From positions 1 to 64,000 of the forward strand of contig JBHYGK010000023.1 of NCBI GenBank assembly GCA_051859045.1: a stretch of 64,000 nt of DNA, in the 5' to 3' direction. The notes under the pieces are model-generated. The model was not told the origin of the DNA, did no database searches, and was given only the letters and a program-made list of their open reading frames with translations. The position numbers and the translations under genes are program-made. Position 1 is the first letter of the stretch. The number at the start of each line of letters is the position of its first letter. This DNA is from JBHYGK01 sp051859045 (GTDB taxonomy: Bacteria; Pseudomonadota; Gammaproteobacteria; Xanthomonadales; Xanthomonadaceae). Shown here in pieces: positions 40,359-49,426 of this stretch.

Positions 40359-41636
40359 ATGCTCGACCCCGTCCTCCTCCGCCAGCAGCTCGCCGACACC
40401 ACCGCGCGCCTGCTGGCCACGCGCGGCTTCAGCGTCGACGCCGCCGCCCTGGAGTCGCTGGAGGCCGAGCGCAAGGCGCTGCAGGTGCGCACCCAGGAGC
40501 TGCAGAACCTGCGCAACACCCGCTCCAAGGCCATCGGCCAGGCCAAGGCCAAGGGCGAGGACGCCAGCGCGCTGATGGCCGAGGTCAACGCCTACGCCGA
40601 CGAGCTCAAGGCCTCCGAGCAGCGCCTCGACGCCGTGCGCGCGCAGTGGGAGGACCTCGCGCTGCGCGTGCCCAACCTGCCGGCCGCCGACGTGCCGCAC
40701 GGCGCCGACGAGCACGGCAACCTCGAGCAGCACCGCTGGGGCACGCCGCGCGCGTTCGACTTCTCGGTGCGCGACCACGTCGAGCTCGGCGGCCTCGACG
40801 GTGGCCTCGACGGCGACGCCGGCGCGCTGCTCTCGGGCGCGCGCTTCACCGTGCTGCGCGGCCGCATCGCCCGCCTGCACCGCGCGCTGGCGCAGTTCAT
40901 GCTCGAGCTGCACACCACCGAGCACGGCTACCTCGAGCACAACGTGCCGCTGCTGGTCTCGCCCGAGACCATGCAGGGCACCGGCCAGCTGCCGAAGTTC
41001 GAGGAGGACCTGTTCCGCACCACGGTCGGCGAGACCACGCGCTACCTGATCCCCACCGCCGAGGTCTCGCTGACCAACCTGGTGCGCGACCGCATCCTCG
41101 AGGACGCCCAGCTTCCGATGTGGCTCACCGCCCACTCGCTGTGCTTCCGCGCCGAGGCCGGCAGCCACGGCCGCGACGTGCGCGGCCTGATCCGCCAGCA
41201 CCAGTTCGAGAAGGTCGAGCTGGTGGCGATCGCGCGCCCCGACGGGAGCGACGCGGCCCACGAGGCCATGACCCGCCACGCCGAGCGCGTGCTCGAGCTG
41301 CTCGAGCTGCCGTACCGGCGCATGCTGCTGTGCGACGGCGACATGGGCTTCGGCGCGCGCAAGACCTTCGACCTCGAGGTCTGGCTGCCCGCGCAGGCCA
41401 CCTACCGCGAGATCAGCTCGATCTCCAACTGCGGCGACTTCCAGGCCCGGCGCATGCTGGCGCGCTGGCGCAACCCGGCCACGGGCAAGCCCGAGCTGGT
41501 GCACACCCTCAACGGCTCCGGCGTCGCGGTCGGCCGCGCGCTGGTGGCGGTGCTCGAGAACCACCAGCAGGCCGACGGGTCGATCGCGATCCCGGCCGCG
41601 CTGCGACCCTTCCTCGGCGGCGTCGCCGTCCTCTGA
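40359..41636 (+). CDS. serS: Seryl-tRNA synthetase
   Basis: Charges tRNA-Ser (and tRNA-Sec precursors); 425 residues. N-terminal coiled-coil arm (about 30-100) that contacts the long variable arm of tRNA-Ser. Class II catalytic motifs follow: TGQLPKFEEDLF, motif 2 in CFRAEAGSHGRDVRGLIRQHQF, and motif 3 in NGSGVAVGRALVAVLENHQ. The tRNA-Ser(UGA) gene lies 1.1 kb downstream, after a LysR-type gene. CAGG is the only candidate ribosome-binding site. Confidence 0.97.
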   Translation: MLDPVLLRQQLADTTARLLATRGFSVDAAALESLEAERKALQVRTQELQNLRNTRSKAIGQAKAKGEDASALMAEVNAYADELKASEQRLDAVRAQWEDLALRVPNLPAADVPHGADEHGNLEQHRWGTPRAFDFSVRDHVELGGLDGGLDGDAGALLSGARFTVLRGRIARLHRALAQFMLELHTTEHGYLEHNVPLLVSPETMQGTGQLPKFEEDLFRTTVGETTRYLIPTAEVSLTNLVRDRILEDAQLPMWLTAHSLCFRAEAGSHGRDVRGLIRQHQFEKVELVAIARPDGSDAAHEAMTRHAERVLELLELPYRRMLLCDGDMGFGARKTFDLEVWLPAQATYREISSISNCGDFQARRMLARWRNPATGKPELVHTLNGSGVAVGRALVAVLENHQQADGSIAIPAALRPFLGGVAVL

Positions 41637-41671
41637 CGCATCCCGGCGCGCGGCGCCGGCGGGAGCAGGCC

Positions 41672-42655
41672 ATGCAGGACCTCAACGACCTCTACTACTT
41701 CGCGATGGTGGTCGAGCACCAGGGCTACGCCGCCGCGGAGCGCGCGCTGGGCATCCCGAAGTCGCGCCTGTCGCGGCGCATCGCCCAGCTCGAGACCGAC
41801 CTCGGCGTGCGCCTGCTGCAGCGCTCCACCCGCCGCTTCGCGGTCACCGAGGTCGGCCAGAGCGTCTACCGCCACGCGCAGTCGATGCTCAGCGAGGCGC
41901 AGAGCGCGCGCGAGGTGGTCGACCGGCTGAGCGCGGAGCCGCGCGGCCTGGTGCGCGTCAGCGCGCCGGTGGCCCTCGCCCAGAACCAGCTCTCGCGCCT
42001 GCTGCCCGACTTCCTGGCCGCGCACCCGAAGGTGCGCATCCAGCTGCACGCCAGCAACCGCCGCGTCGACGTCATCAACGAGGGCTTCGACATCGCGCTG
42101 CGCGTGCGCAGCCACCTCGGCGACGACGGCTCGCTGGTGATGCGCAGCTTCGGCCAGATCCAGGAGCTGCTGGTCGCCAGCCCGGCCTTCCTCAAGCGCG
42201 AGGGCCGGCCCACCCAGCCGCAGCAGCTGCGCGACCTCGCCACGCTGTCGATGAGCGAGGACGAGGGCCGCCAGCGCTGGGAGCTGCAGGGCCCCGGCGA
42301 CGTGGTGGAGAAGGTCGACATCCAGCCGCGCCTGATGTGCTCGGACTTCCCCACGCTGGCGCAGGCCGCCGCGGCCGGGCTGGGCATCGCGCTGCTGCCG
42401 GAGACGATCTGCGCCGAGGCCGTGCGCAGCGGCGCGCTGGAGGTGGTGCTGCCGGACTGGCGCCTGCCGCAGGGCATCTGCCACGCCGTGTTCCCGAGCC
42501 GCCGCGGCCTGCTGCCGGCGGTGCGGCTGTTCATCGATTTCCTCGCCGAGCGCATGCCCGGCGCGCTGGAGGCCTCGCGCCTGCAGTGCCAGGGGCCCGG
42601 CTGCCCGGAGACCCGGGCCGCGGCCGCCGCGGCGGGTGGCGCGCGCAAGCGCTGA
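41672..42655 (+). CDS. LysR family transcriptional regulator
   Basis: 327 residues. The N-terminal winged helix-turn-helix contains YYFAMVVEHQGYAAAERAL and IPKSRLSRRIAQLETDLGVRL, followed by LLQRSTRRFAVTEVG. The effector domain (90-300) is of the usual two-lobed type, with FDIALRVRSHLGDDGSLVM of the AaeR/DhcR-like subgroup. The C-terminus adds an Ala-rich extension with two Cys (LQCQGPGC). There is no divergent target gene: serS is 35 bases upstream on the same strand. Regulon unknown. Confidence 0.9.
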   Translation: MQDLNDLYYFAMVVEHQGYAAAERALGIPKSRLSRRIAQLETDLGVRLLQRSTRRFAVTEVGQSVYRHAQSMLSEAQSAREVVDRLSAEPRGLVRVSAPVALAQNQLSRLLPDFLAAHPKVRIQLHASNRRVDVINEGFDIALRVRSHLGDDGSLVMRSFGQIQELLVASPAFLKREGRPTQPQQLRDLATLSMSEDEGRQRWELQGPGDVVEKVDIQPRLMCSDFPTLAQAAAAGLGIALLPETICAEAVRSGALEVVLPDWRLPQGICHAVFPSRRGLLPAVRLFIDFLAERMPGALEASRLQCQGPGCPETRAAAAAAGGARKR

Positions 42656-42661
42656 GGCACC

Positions 42662-42687
42662 GGCGTGGCGCCCGGCGGCGCCACGCC
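42662..42687 (+). terminator. Hairpin between LysR gene and tRNA-Ser
   Basis: Perfect 11-base stem GGCGTGGCGCC/GGCGCCACGCC with loop CGGC, seven bases after the LysR stop and 12 before the tRNA. GC-rich and without a T run. Confidence 0.65.
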
Positions 42688-42698
42688 CCCATGATCCA

Positions 42699-42788
42699 GG
42701 ATGAGTGGCCGAGCGGTTGAAGGCACCGGTCTTGAAAACCGGCGAACCAGCGATGGTTCCGTGGGTTCGAATCCCACCTCATCCGCCA
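42699..42788 (+). tRNA. tRNA-Ser (anticodon TGA)
   Basis: 90 bases with encoded CCA and the long variable arm of serine tRNAs (GAACCAGCGATGGTTC region). The acceptor GGATGAG pairs with CTCATCC, the anticodon stem CCGGT/ACCGG holds loop CTTGAAA with TGA at 42733-42735. No duplicated 3' end or integrase is seen nearby, so it is not marked as an attachment site. Confidence 0.97.
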
Positions 42789-42924
42789 TTCCGGGCGGAA
42801 GTCCTACCCGCCGCCGTGCTCATCGCGGACGCGAGGTGACCGCGATCACCACTCCGCCTCCCGTCCGTTGCCTGCGAGAGTCGCTCCACGTAACTTGCCG
42901 GGCTCAGAGCCAATGGGGGGAGTG

Positions 42925-43560
42925 ATGATCCGGGTGTTCCTGCTGGACGACCATGCGCTGGTCCGCAACGGGCTGCGCATGATCCTCGCCGCCGAGGACG
43001 ACATCGAGGTGGTGGGCGAGGCCGGCAGCGGCGAGGAGGGCCTGCCGCTGGTGCGCAAGCTCGTGCCCGACGTCGTGCTGTGCGATGTGCACCTGCCGGG
43101 CCTGAGCGGCCTGGAGGTCACCGAGCGCCTGGTCCGGATGGACGACGCGCCGCGGGTCATCATCGTCTCGGTGCAGGAGGACGGCCCGCTGCCGCGCCGC
43201 CTGCTCGAGGCCGGCGCCAGCGGCTACCTCGGCAAGGGCTGCGACGGCGTCGAACTGGTGCGCGAGGTCGCCAAGGGCCGGCGCTACCTGGCGCCCCAGG
43301 TCGCCCAGCACATGGCGCTGGGCGTGCTCGAGGGCGGCGGCTCGCCGTTCGACCGGCTCTCGCCGCGCGAGCTCGAGATCGCGCTGATGCTCACCCAGGG
43401 GCGCCGGATGGAGGACATCGCCAAGCGCCTCAGCCTCAGCCCCAAGACCGTGGCCACGCACAAGTACCGGCTCTACGAGAAGCTCGGCGTCGCCGACCCG
43501 GTGGCGCTGTCGCGCCTGGCCTCCCAGCATGGCCTCGTGGAGCAGTCGCGCGGGATGTGA
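42925..43560 (+). CDS. LuxR/NarL-type response regulator, GacA-like
   Basis: 211 residues. The receiver domain starts MIRVFLLDDHALVRNGL, with phospho-acceptor D54 in LCDVHLPGLSGLEV and a Lys in GYLGKG. The C-terminal LuxR-type helix-turn-helix is SPRELEIALMLTQG, then IAKRLSLSPKTVATHKYRLY. It matches GacA/UvrY in length and pattern. GacA with BarA/GacS controls small RNAs in relatives. ATG 42925 is preferred over ATG 42913 because GGGGGG lies four bases before it and the receiver then begins as in GacA. No sensor kinase gene is nearby. The gap 42789-42924 holds no gene. Confidence 0.87.
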   Translation: MIRVFLLDDHALVRNGLRMILAAEDDIEVVGEAGSGEEGLPLVRKLVPDVVLCDVHLPGLSGLEVTERLVRMDDAPRVIIVSVQEDGPLPRRLLEAGASGYLGKGCDGVELVREVAKGRRYLAPQVAQHMALGVLEGGGSPFDRLSPRELEIALMLTQGRRMEDIAKRLSLSPKTVATHKYRLYEKLGVADPVALSRLASQHGLVEQSRGM

Positions 43561-43580
43561 GGCGCGGCAGGCGGCGGACA

Positions 43581-43615
43581 CGATGACGGGCGCCCTGGGG
43601 CGCCCGTCGTCGTTT
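43581..43615. terminator. Bidirectional terminator between response regulator and rne
   Basis: Stem CGATGACGGGCGCC/GGCGCCCGTCGTCG (one G-U pair) with loop CTGG, then TTT on the plus strand. Convergent genes on both sides; member of the ACGAC-arm hairpin family. Confidence 0.82.
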
Positions 43616-43675
43616 GCGGCCCGGGGCCGCGCGGAGGGCCGGGTCCCGCCGCGCGAGCGCGGCGGGACCTCGGGG

Positions 43676-46600
43676 TCACTCGCCCTGGCGGGGCGGGGAC
43701 GCCGGCGGCAGGTCGGCGAACAGCGCGCCGGTGCGCGGGATCCGCGGGGCCTCGGGCTCCACCGCGGCCGGGGCCGACGCCGGGGCGTCCGCCTCGGCCT
43801 CGACCGGCGAGGCCTCCACGGCGACCGCCTCGACGATGGCCGGCGCGGTGATCACCGCCTCGACCACGCGGGCGGGCAGCGCCTCCGGGGCCGGCTCGAC
43901 GGGCGCGGGCTCGACGGGCGCGGCCTCGACCGGCGCGGCCTCGACCGGCGCGGCGGCGACCGGCGTGGCCTCGATCGCGACGGCCTCGGCGGGCGGCGCC
44001 GCGGCGGCCGCGGCCTCGGCGGCGCGGCGCGCGGCTTCGGCCTTCTCGGCGTCGATGCGCGCGGCCTCGGCGCGGGCGGCCTCGATGCGCGCCGACAGGC
44101 TCTTGGCGGCCTCGACCTTCGCGGCGTGGTCCTCGGCGGCGGCGAGCTTGGCGGCATCGATGCGCGCGGCCTCGTCGGACGGCGATTCCAGGCCGGCGGC
44201 GAACGCGGAGGTCACCACGGGCGCGGGAGCCGCCTGGGCGGCCTCCGCGGCCTCCGCGGCCGGGGCCTCGACGGCCGCGGGCGCGAGGGCGACGGGCGCC
44301 TCGGCCACCGGGGCGGCAGGCGCCGCCTCGACGGCGACCGCGGCCACGGCCTCGACCACCGGCGCGGCGGGCGCCGGCGCCGCGACGGCGGCGACGGCCG
44401 CGATCGGGGCGACGGCGACGGCCGGGGCCGGGGCCGGGGCCGGGGCGGCGACCGGCGCCGGCTCGCGCTTCGGCGGCGGCGGGAGGTCGCTGAAGTCCAT
44501 CTCGGCGGCGCTCAGCGGCACGGCCTGCGACGCGCGCGGGGCGCCGTCGCCGGGCTCCTCGTCGTCGAGGTCCAGGCCACCGTCCAGCGCGTCGTCGACG
44601 CCCTCGGCGCCGCCGGCGGCGGCACCCTCCTGGCGACGGCGGCGGCGGCCACCGCGGCGGCCGCGGCGGCGGCGGCTGGCGCCCTCGCCGGTCGGATCGG
44701 CCTCGCCGTCCGCGGCCTCGGGCGCCTCGCCGTCGACGGCGGGCGCGAGCACGCGCGCGTCATCGGCGGCCTCGGCCAGCGCGGCCTCGGCGACCGGCTT
44801 CGGGGCGCGCGGCTGGCGCTCGGGGCGCGGGGCGTTCTGCGCCGGCGCGGCGTCGTTCGCCGCGTCGCGGCGACCGTCCTGGCGCTCGTCCTGGCGCGGG
44901 CCGTCCTGGCGGCCGCCCTCGGGGCGATCGCCCCGCGGCGGCTTCGGCTGGCCCTGCTTCTGGCCGCCCTGGGGCTGGCCCTGGCCGTTGCCGTTGGCCT
45001 GGCGGGGCTGCTGGCCGTCCTTGCCGTCCTTGCCCTGGCGCGGGGCGCCCTGGCCCTGCGGCTGGCCGCCGGCGGGCTGGCCGTTGCCCTGGCCACGCTC
45101 GCCGCGCTCGCCGCGATCGCCACGCGGGCGGCGGTCCTGGCCGCGCCCGCGATCGCCGCGGTCGCCGCGCTCGCGGCGCTGGCCGTCACGCTCGCCGCGC
45201 TCGCCGGGCTTGGCGCCCGCCGGGGCCGGCGCCGGGGCGGCGTCGCCGCCGCCACCGCCGAAGAAGGCCAGGATGCGGCCGAACAGGCCCACCGTCGCGA
45301 CCCGCGCCGGGGCGCTGGCCGGGGCGGCCTGGGCCGCCGCGGCGACCGGCGCCGCGACCGCGGCCGGGGCCTCGTCCTCGGGCTCGCGCACCGGCGCCGG
45401 GTTGACCGGCTTGACGTTGCGCACCGCCGGCGGCGGCGGGATGTTGAGGTTGGCCTTGGTCAGCGAATGGATCTCGAGGCGGCGCGGCGTGGTGCGGTGG
45501 TAGCTCGGCTTGGCCGACTCCTCGCCCAGCTCGTTGTCGCGCAGGCGCGAGACGTTGAAGTGCGGGGTCTCGAGCTCGGCGTCGGCGACCACGATCACCG
45601 GCGACTCGTGGCGCTGCTCGATCTCGACCAGCGCGCGGCGTTTCTCGTTGAGCAGGTAGTTGGCGATCTCGGCCGGGGCCTGGATCAGCACCTGCCCGGT
45701 GTTCTCCTTCATCGCGTGCTCCTCGGCGAGGCGCAGGATGGAGAGCGAGAGCGACTCGACCGAACGCATGCGGCCGTGGCCCTCGCAGCGCGGGCAGACG
45801 ATCTGGGTGTTCTCGCCGAGGCTGTTGCTCAGGCGCTGGCGCGACATCTCGAGCAGGCCGAAGCGCGAGATCTTGCCGATCTGCACGCGGGCGCGGTCGT
45901 GGCGCAGCGCGCGCTCGAGGCGGGCCTCGACCTCGCGCTGGTGCTTGGAGCTCGACATGTCGATGAAGTCGATCACCACCAGGCCGCCCAGGTCGCGCAG
46001 GCGCAGCTGGCGGGCCACCTCGTCGGCGGCCTCGAGGTTGGTGTTGAACGCGGTCTCCTCGATGTCCGAGCCCTTGGTGGCGCGGGCGGAGTTGACGTCC
46101 ACCGCGGTCAGGGCCTCGGTCTGGTCGATGACCAGCGCGCCGCCGGAGGGCAGGCGCACGGTGCGCTCGTAGGCCGCCTCGATCTGCGACTCGATCTGGT
46201 AGCGGTTGAACAGCGGCACGGTGTCGCGGTAGTGCTTGAGCTTGCGCAGGTTCTGCGGCATCACCTGCTGCATGAACTCCTTGGCTTCCTCGTAGAGCTC
46301 CTCGGTGTCGACCAGGATCTCGCCGACGTCGGCGCGCAGGTAGTCGCGCAGGGCGCGGATGATCAGCCGCGACTCCTGGTAGATCAGGAACGGCGAGGCC
46401 TTGGCCAGCGCCGCGTCGCAGATGGCGCGCCAGACCTGCAGCAGGTACTCGAGGTCCCACTGGAGCTCTTCGGCGTCGCGGCCCACGCCGGCGGTGCGGA
46501 TGATCACGCCCATGTCGTCGGGGATCGTGAGGCGGTCCATGGCCTCCTTCAGCGCCGCGCGATCGTCGCCCTCGATCCGGCGCGAGACGCCGCCGGCCTT

Positions 46601-46999
46601 CGGGGAGTTCGGCATCAGCACCATGTAGCGGCCGGCCAGCGAGATGAACGTGGTCAGGGCGGCGCCCTTGTTGCCGCGCTCCTCCTTGTCCACCTGCACC
46701 ACGATCTCCTGGCCTTCGCGCAGGAGTTCCTTCATCGACGCCTTGTTGGGGTCGACGCCGGCGGCGAAGTAGTCGCGGGAGATTTCCTTCAGGGGCAGGA
46801 AGCCGTGGCGTTCGCCGCCGTATTCCACGAACACCGCCTCGAGCGAGGGCTCGATGCGGGTGATGCGGCCCTTGTAGATGTTGCTCTTCTTCTGTTCCCG
46901 GGACGGCTGTTCGATGTCGATGTCGTACAGGTTCTGGCCGTCCACGATGGCCACACGCAACTCTTCTTTCTGCGTCGCGTTGATCAGCATCCGCTTCAT
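43676..46999 (-). CDS. rne: Ribonuclease E
   Basis: Endoribonuclease that starts mRNA decay and matures rRNA/tRNA; membrane-associated degradosome scaffold. 1107 residues. The catalytic half includes the S1 domain (about 38-120), a 5' sensor and DNase I-like fold with the magnesium ligands in LTAVDVNSARATKG and VVIDFIDMSS, and the zinc link CPRCEGHGR. The C-terminal half (after about 520) is disordered: a Gly/Arg/Gln-rich RGD-type region for RNA binding, a Pro/Ala-rich part and an Ala/Glu/Lys coiled stretch (ARIDAAKLAAAE type) plus PVEAA repeats. GAGGA precedes ATG 46999. It is divergent from rluC, as in most gammaproteobacteria. Confidence 0.96.
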   Translation of the reverse strand: MKRMLINATQKEELRVAIVDGQNLYDIDIEQPSREQKKSNIYKGRITRIEPSLEAVFVEYGGERHGFLPLKEISRDYFAAGVDPNKASMKELLREGQEIVVQVDKEERGNKGAALTTFISLAGRYMVLMPNSPKAGGVSRRIEGDDRAALKEAMDRLTIPDDMGVIIRTAGVGRDAEELQWDLEYLLQVWRAICDAALAKASPFLIYQESRLIIRALRDYLRADVGEILVDTEELYEEAKEFMQQVMPQNLRKLKHYRDTVPLFNRYQIESQIEAAYERTVRLPSGGALVIDQTEALTAVDVNSARATKGSDIEETAFNTNLEAADEVARQLRLRDLGGLVVIDFIDMSSSKHQREVEARLERALRHDRARVQIGKISRFGLLEMSRQRLSNSLGENTQIVCPRCEGHGRMRSVESLSLSILRLAEEHAMKENTGQVLIQAPAEIANYLLNEKRRALVEIEQRHESPVIVVADAELETPHFNVSRLRDNELGEESAKPSYHRTTPRRLEIHSLTKANLNIPPPPAVRNVKPVNPAPVREPEDEAPAAVAAPVAAAAQAAPASAPARVATVGLFGRILAFFGGGGGDAAPAPAPAGAKPGERGERDGQRRERGDRGDRGRGQDRRPRGDRGERGERGQGNGQPAGGQPQGQGAPRQGKDGKDGQQPRQANGNGQGQPQGGQKQGQPKPPRGDRPEGGRQDGPRQDERQDGRRDAANDAAPAQNAPRPERQPRAPKPVAEAALAEAADDARVLAPAVDGEAPEAADGEADPTGEGASRRRRGRRGGRRRRRQEGAAAGGAEGVDDALDGGLDLDDEEPGDGAPRASQAVPLSAAEMDFSDLPPPPKREPAPVAAPAPAPAPAVAVAPIAAVAAVAAPAPAAPVVEAVAAVAVEAAPAAPVAEAPVALAPAAVEAPAAEAAEAAQAAPAPVVTSAFAAGLESPSDEAARIDAAKLAAAEDHAAKVEAAKSLSARIEAARAEAARIDAEKAEAARRAAEAAAAAAPPAEAVAIEATPVAAAPVEAAPVEAAPVEPAPVEPAPEALPARVVEAVITAPAIVEAVAVEASPVEAEADAPASAPAAVEPEAPRIPRTGALFADLPPASPPRQGE
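43891..43980 (-). repeat. 15-base tandem repeats in the 3' part of rne
   Basis: About six imperfect copies of a 15-base unit (GGCCTCGACCGGCGC type on the plus strand) encode PVEAA/PVEPA pentapeptides in the disordered tail of RNase E. Variation by slippage is likely; the function of the tail segment is unknown. Confidence 0.75.
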
Positions 47000-47371
47000 T
47001 GTTGGATTCCTCACGCGCTCGACCGCGAGGAACGCCGGGACTTTGCCCCTGGACTTCCGGGTGACCCGCCGGCAGACATCGCCGGCGCGCCATGCAGCAT
47101 CTCCAGCGCGTCAGTACCGCCGGGCATCCGCCCGCGGGAGCGCTCTTGCATGAAGGTCCCGGCGTCGCCGCGCGGCGCCGGGGCTACCGGGGCAGGCCAC
47201 TGGCCGCACCGGGCGATATCCGTCCGGTCGGCTGGCCGGTACCATGGGCGCCTTAACGGGCGTCCGGCATGGTCGGCGAGCCGTGTTCCGCCAGGGCCGG
47301 GTTCGTTTCCCGGGTCCTCCAGCGAAATCAGGACGTTATTTCGCGCAGTGAGTCTAGCAGACAGGTATCCC
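47000..47371. promoter_or_regulatory. rne-rluC divergent intergenic region with long rne leader
   Basis: 372 bases without a gene. Promoters for both genes must lie here, most likely in the AT-richer patch 47326-47370 (GTTATTTCGCGCAGTGAG), which would give rne a leader of over 300 bases. In E. coli the rne leader folds and is the target of autoregulation. I see several GC-rich inverted segments (for example GCCGGC pairs around 47070-47085), but I could not confirm a conserved leader fold. Confidence 0.55.
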
Positions 47372-48322
47372 ATGGCGGCAAATGAAGGCACCTCCGGGGT
47401 CCGGATGGCGAAGGTCCCCGAGGATCGCGACGGGCAGCGGCTGGACAACTTCCTCCTGCTGCAGCTCAAGGGCGCCCCCCGCAGCCTGGTCTACAAGCTC
47501 GTGCGCTCCGGCCAGGTCCGGATCAACGGCAAGCGCTGCAAGCCCGACAGCCGCCTGCAGGGCGGGGACGAGGTCCGGATCCCGCCGGTCAAGCTCGACG
47601 GCCCCGCCGACCACGGCGAGGCCCCCAAGGCCATGCTCGAGCGCCTGGACGCCTCGATCGTGTTCGAGGACCGGCTGCTGCTGGCCATCAACAAGCCCTC
47701 CGGCATCGCCACCCACGGCGGCTCGGGGATCAGCTTCGGGGTGATCGAAGGCTTCCGGCAGCTCCGGCCCAACGAGCCGCTCGAGCTGGTCCACCGGCTC
47801 GACCGCGATACCTCGGGCCTGCTGGTGATGGCCAAGAAGCGCTCGGCCCTGACCGAGCTGCAGGCCCTGATGCGCGAGGAGGGCGGCATCGCCAAGCGCT
47901 ACCTGGCCCTGCTGGTGGGCCGGATGCCCGATGGCGTGATGAGCGTGGACGCCCCGCTGCAGAAGTCGGTGCTGCAGGGCGGCGAGCGGATGGTCCGGGT
48001 GGATCCGGCCGGCAAGGCCTCGCTGAGCCACTTCAAGGCGCTGGAGCGGCGCGGCGGCCAGAGCTACTGCGAGGTCCGGATCGCCACCGGCCGCACCCAC
48101 CAGATCCGCGTGCACGCCCAGCACATCGGCCACCCGGTGGCCGGCGACGAGAAGTACGGCGAGCGCGAGGCCAACCGCAAGCTGCGCGAGCAGGCCGGGC
48201 TCAAGCGCCTGTTCCTGCACGCGGCCTCGCTGGAGTTCAGCCTCGACGGCGGGCGCCAGCCCTACGTGCTCAACGCGCCGCTGGCGCCGGAGCTGGTCCA
48301 GGCGCTCGACGCGCTGGGCTGA
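47372..48322 (+). CDS. rluC: 23S rRNA pseudouridine synthase RluC
   Basis: Isomerises U955, U2504 and U2580 (E. coli numbering) of 23S rRNA; 316 residues. S4 RNA-binding domain at about 20-80 (GQRLDNFLLLQLKG, then RSGQVRINGKRC), RluA-type catalytic domain with D144 in LELVHRLDRDTSGLLVMAK and the late motif GRTHQIRVHAQHIGHPVAGD. Divergent to rne as in relatives. The E. coli-type target sites are from family knowledge. Confidence 0.95.
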   Translation: MAANEGTSGVRMAKVPEDRDGQRLDNFLLLQLKGAPRSLVYKLVRSGQVRINGKRCKPDSRLQGGDEVRIPPVKLDGPADHGEAPKAMLERLDASIVFEDRLLLAINKPSGIATHGGSGISFGVIEGFRQLRPNEPLELVHRLDRDTSGLLVMAKKRSALTELQALMREEGGIAKRYLALLVGRMPDGVMSVDAPLQKSVLQGGERMVRVDPAGKASLSHFKALERRGGQSYCEVRIATGRTHQIRVHAQHIGHPVAGDEKYGEREANRKLREQAGLKRLFLHAASLEFSLDGGRQPYVLNAPLAPELVQALDALG

Positions 48323-48368
48323 GCCGCGGGGCCGGGCAGGGCGCGGCCGCTGCGCGGGTCGGCGCCGG

Positions 48369-48728
48369 TCAGCGGGCGTCGGCCGCCAGCCGCTCGGCCT
48401 TGGCCGCGCAGACCAGGTCGTTGCGGCTCAGGCCGCCGACGTCGTGGGTGGAATAGCGCACCACCACGCGGTCGTAGTGCACGCCGAGGTCGGGATGGTG
48501 GTCCTCGCGGTGGGCCATGAAGGCCAGCGCGTTCACGTAGGCCATCGTCCGGTGGTAGTCGGTGAAACGGAAGGTGCGGGTGATCGCCGCGCCGTCCTCG
48601 ACCAGCGCCCAGCTGGCCAGGGTGGCCAGGCCGGCGTCGCGCTCGGCGGCGGGCAGGCGGTGCTCCGGGCCGCGCAGCGGGGTGCAGTGGCCGGCGGCGA
48701 GCGCGGCGATGGCGGCGAGGTCGGACAT
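48369..48728 (-). CDS. phhB: Pterin-4a-carbinolamine dehydratase
   Basis: Recycles the 4a-hydroxy-tetrahydropterin cofactor of aromatic amino acid hydroxylases; may also serve other roles. 119 residues. The family pattern is clear: FRFTDYHRTMAYVNALAF, then the HHP motif in AHREDHHPDLGVHYDRVVV and STHDVGGLSRND. The phenylalanine hydroxylase gene (phhA) is not in the window, so the physiological partner is not shown. The nfuA gene is divergent, 61 bases away; both promoters share this short gap. Confidence 0.92.
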   Translation of the reverse strand: MSDLAAIAALAAGHCTPLRGPEHRLPAAERDAGLATLASWALVEDGAAITRTFRFTDYHRTMAYVNALAFMAHREDHHPDLGVHYDRVVVRYSTHDVGGLSRNDLVCAAKAERLAADAR

Positions 48729-48789
48729 GGCGCGCTCCAGCGGGCGGGGGGACGCGGAGTATACGCCCGGCTCCGGTATCATCCGCCGC

Positions 48790-49377
48790 ATGATCAACCT
48801 CTCCGACCGCGCCCAGGCGCACTTCCTCCGGCTGCTCCAGACCCAGGGCGGCGATGCCGTCGGCATCCGCCTCGCGGCGGTCGATCCCGGCACTCCGCGC
48901 GCCGACGCGCGCCTGAGCTTCGCCGAGCCCGACGACCTGCTGGGCGACGAATGGACCGTCGAGTGCGAGGGCTTCACCCTCTACGTCGACGGCCCCAGCG
49001 CGCCCTTCCTCGACGGGGCCGACATCGACCTGCAGCCGCAGGCCAACGGCGGCAGCCAGCTCGTCATCAAGGCCCCGCGGATCAAGGGCGAGGTGCCGGC
49101 CGAGGGCGCGTCGATCGTCGAGCGCGTGCGCTGGCTGATCGACAGCGAGATCAACCCGCAGCTCGCCTCGCACGGCGGCCGCGTGGCGCTGCAGGAGATC
49201 ACCCACGACGGCGTGGCGGTGCTGCGCTTCGGCGGCGGCTGCCAGGGCTGCGGCATGGCCGACGTCACGCTGAAGCAGGGCATCGAGAAGACGCTGCTGG
49301 CCAAGGTGCCGGGCCTCACGGCCGTGCGCGACGCCACCGACCACGCCAGCGGCGAGGCGCCGTACCTGCCGCGCTGA
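48790..49377 (+). CDS. nfuA: Fe-S cluster carrier NfuA
   Basis: Delivers 4Fe-4S clusters to target apo-proteins, important under oxidative or iron stress. 195 residues. An N-terminal A-type (degenerate HesB-like) domain spans 1-95, without the cysteines. The C-terminal Nfu domain (105-190) has the CxxC pair in FGGGCQGCGMADVTLKQG. Length matches the family. The start overlaps no neighbour; TGATC follows the ATG. A strong bidirectional hairpin follows. Confidence 0.95.
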   Translation: MINLSDRAQAHFLRLLQTQGGDAVGIRLAAVDPGTPRADARLSFAEPDDLLGDEWTVECEGFTLYVDGPSAPFLDGADIDLQPQANGGSQLVIKAPRIKGEVPAEGASIVERVRWLIDSEINPQLASHGGRVALQEITHDGVAVLRFGGGCQGCGMADVTLKQGIEKTLLAKVPGLTAVRDATDHASGEAPYLPR

Positions 49378-49426
49378 TCGCGCGGCCGACGAATGCGGTC
49401 TGCGCGGGGCGCGAGGCCGGAAACGA

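Noticed and set aside
42699..42788. tRNA-Ser as an integration site for a genomic island
   Set aside because: No integrase, no repeated 3' tRNA segment, and the genes on both sides (serS, response regulator, rne) are core genes.
43614..45503. Long plus-strand open frames over the 3' half of rne, rich in Ala, Gly, Ser and Arg
   Set aside because: Mirror of the Pro/Ala/Glu-rich RNase E tail; no domain, no ribosome-binding site, and the rne frame continues through the region without interruption.
47000..47371. Small ORF in the rne-rluC intergenic region
   Set aside because: Short frames starting near 47244 have no ribosome-binding site and random composition; the region is better explained as promoters and the rne leader.
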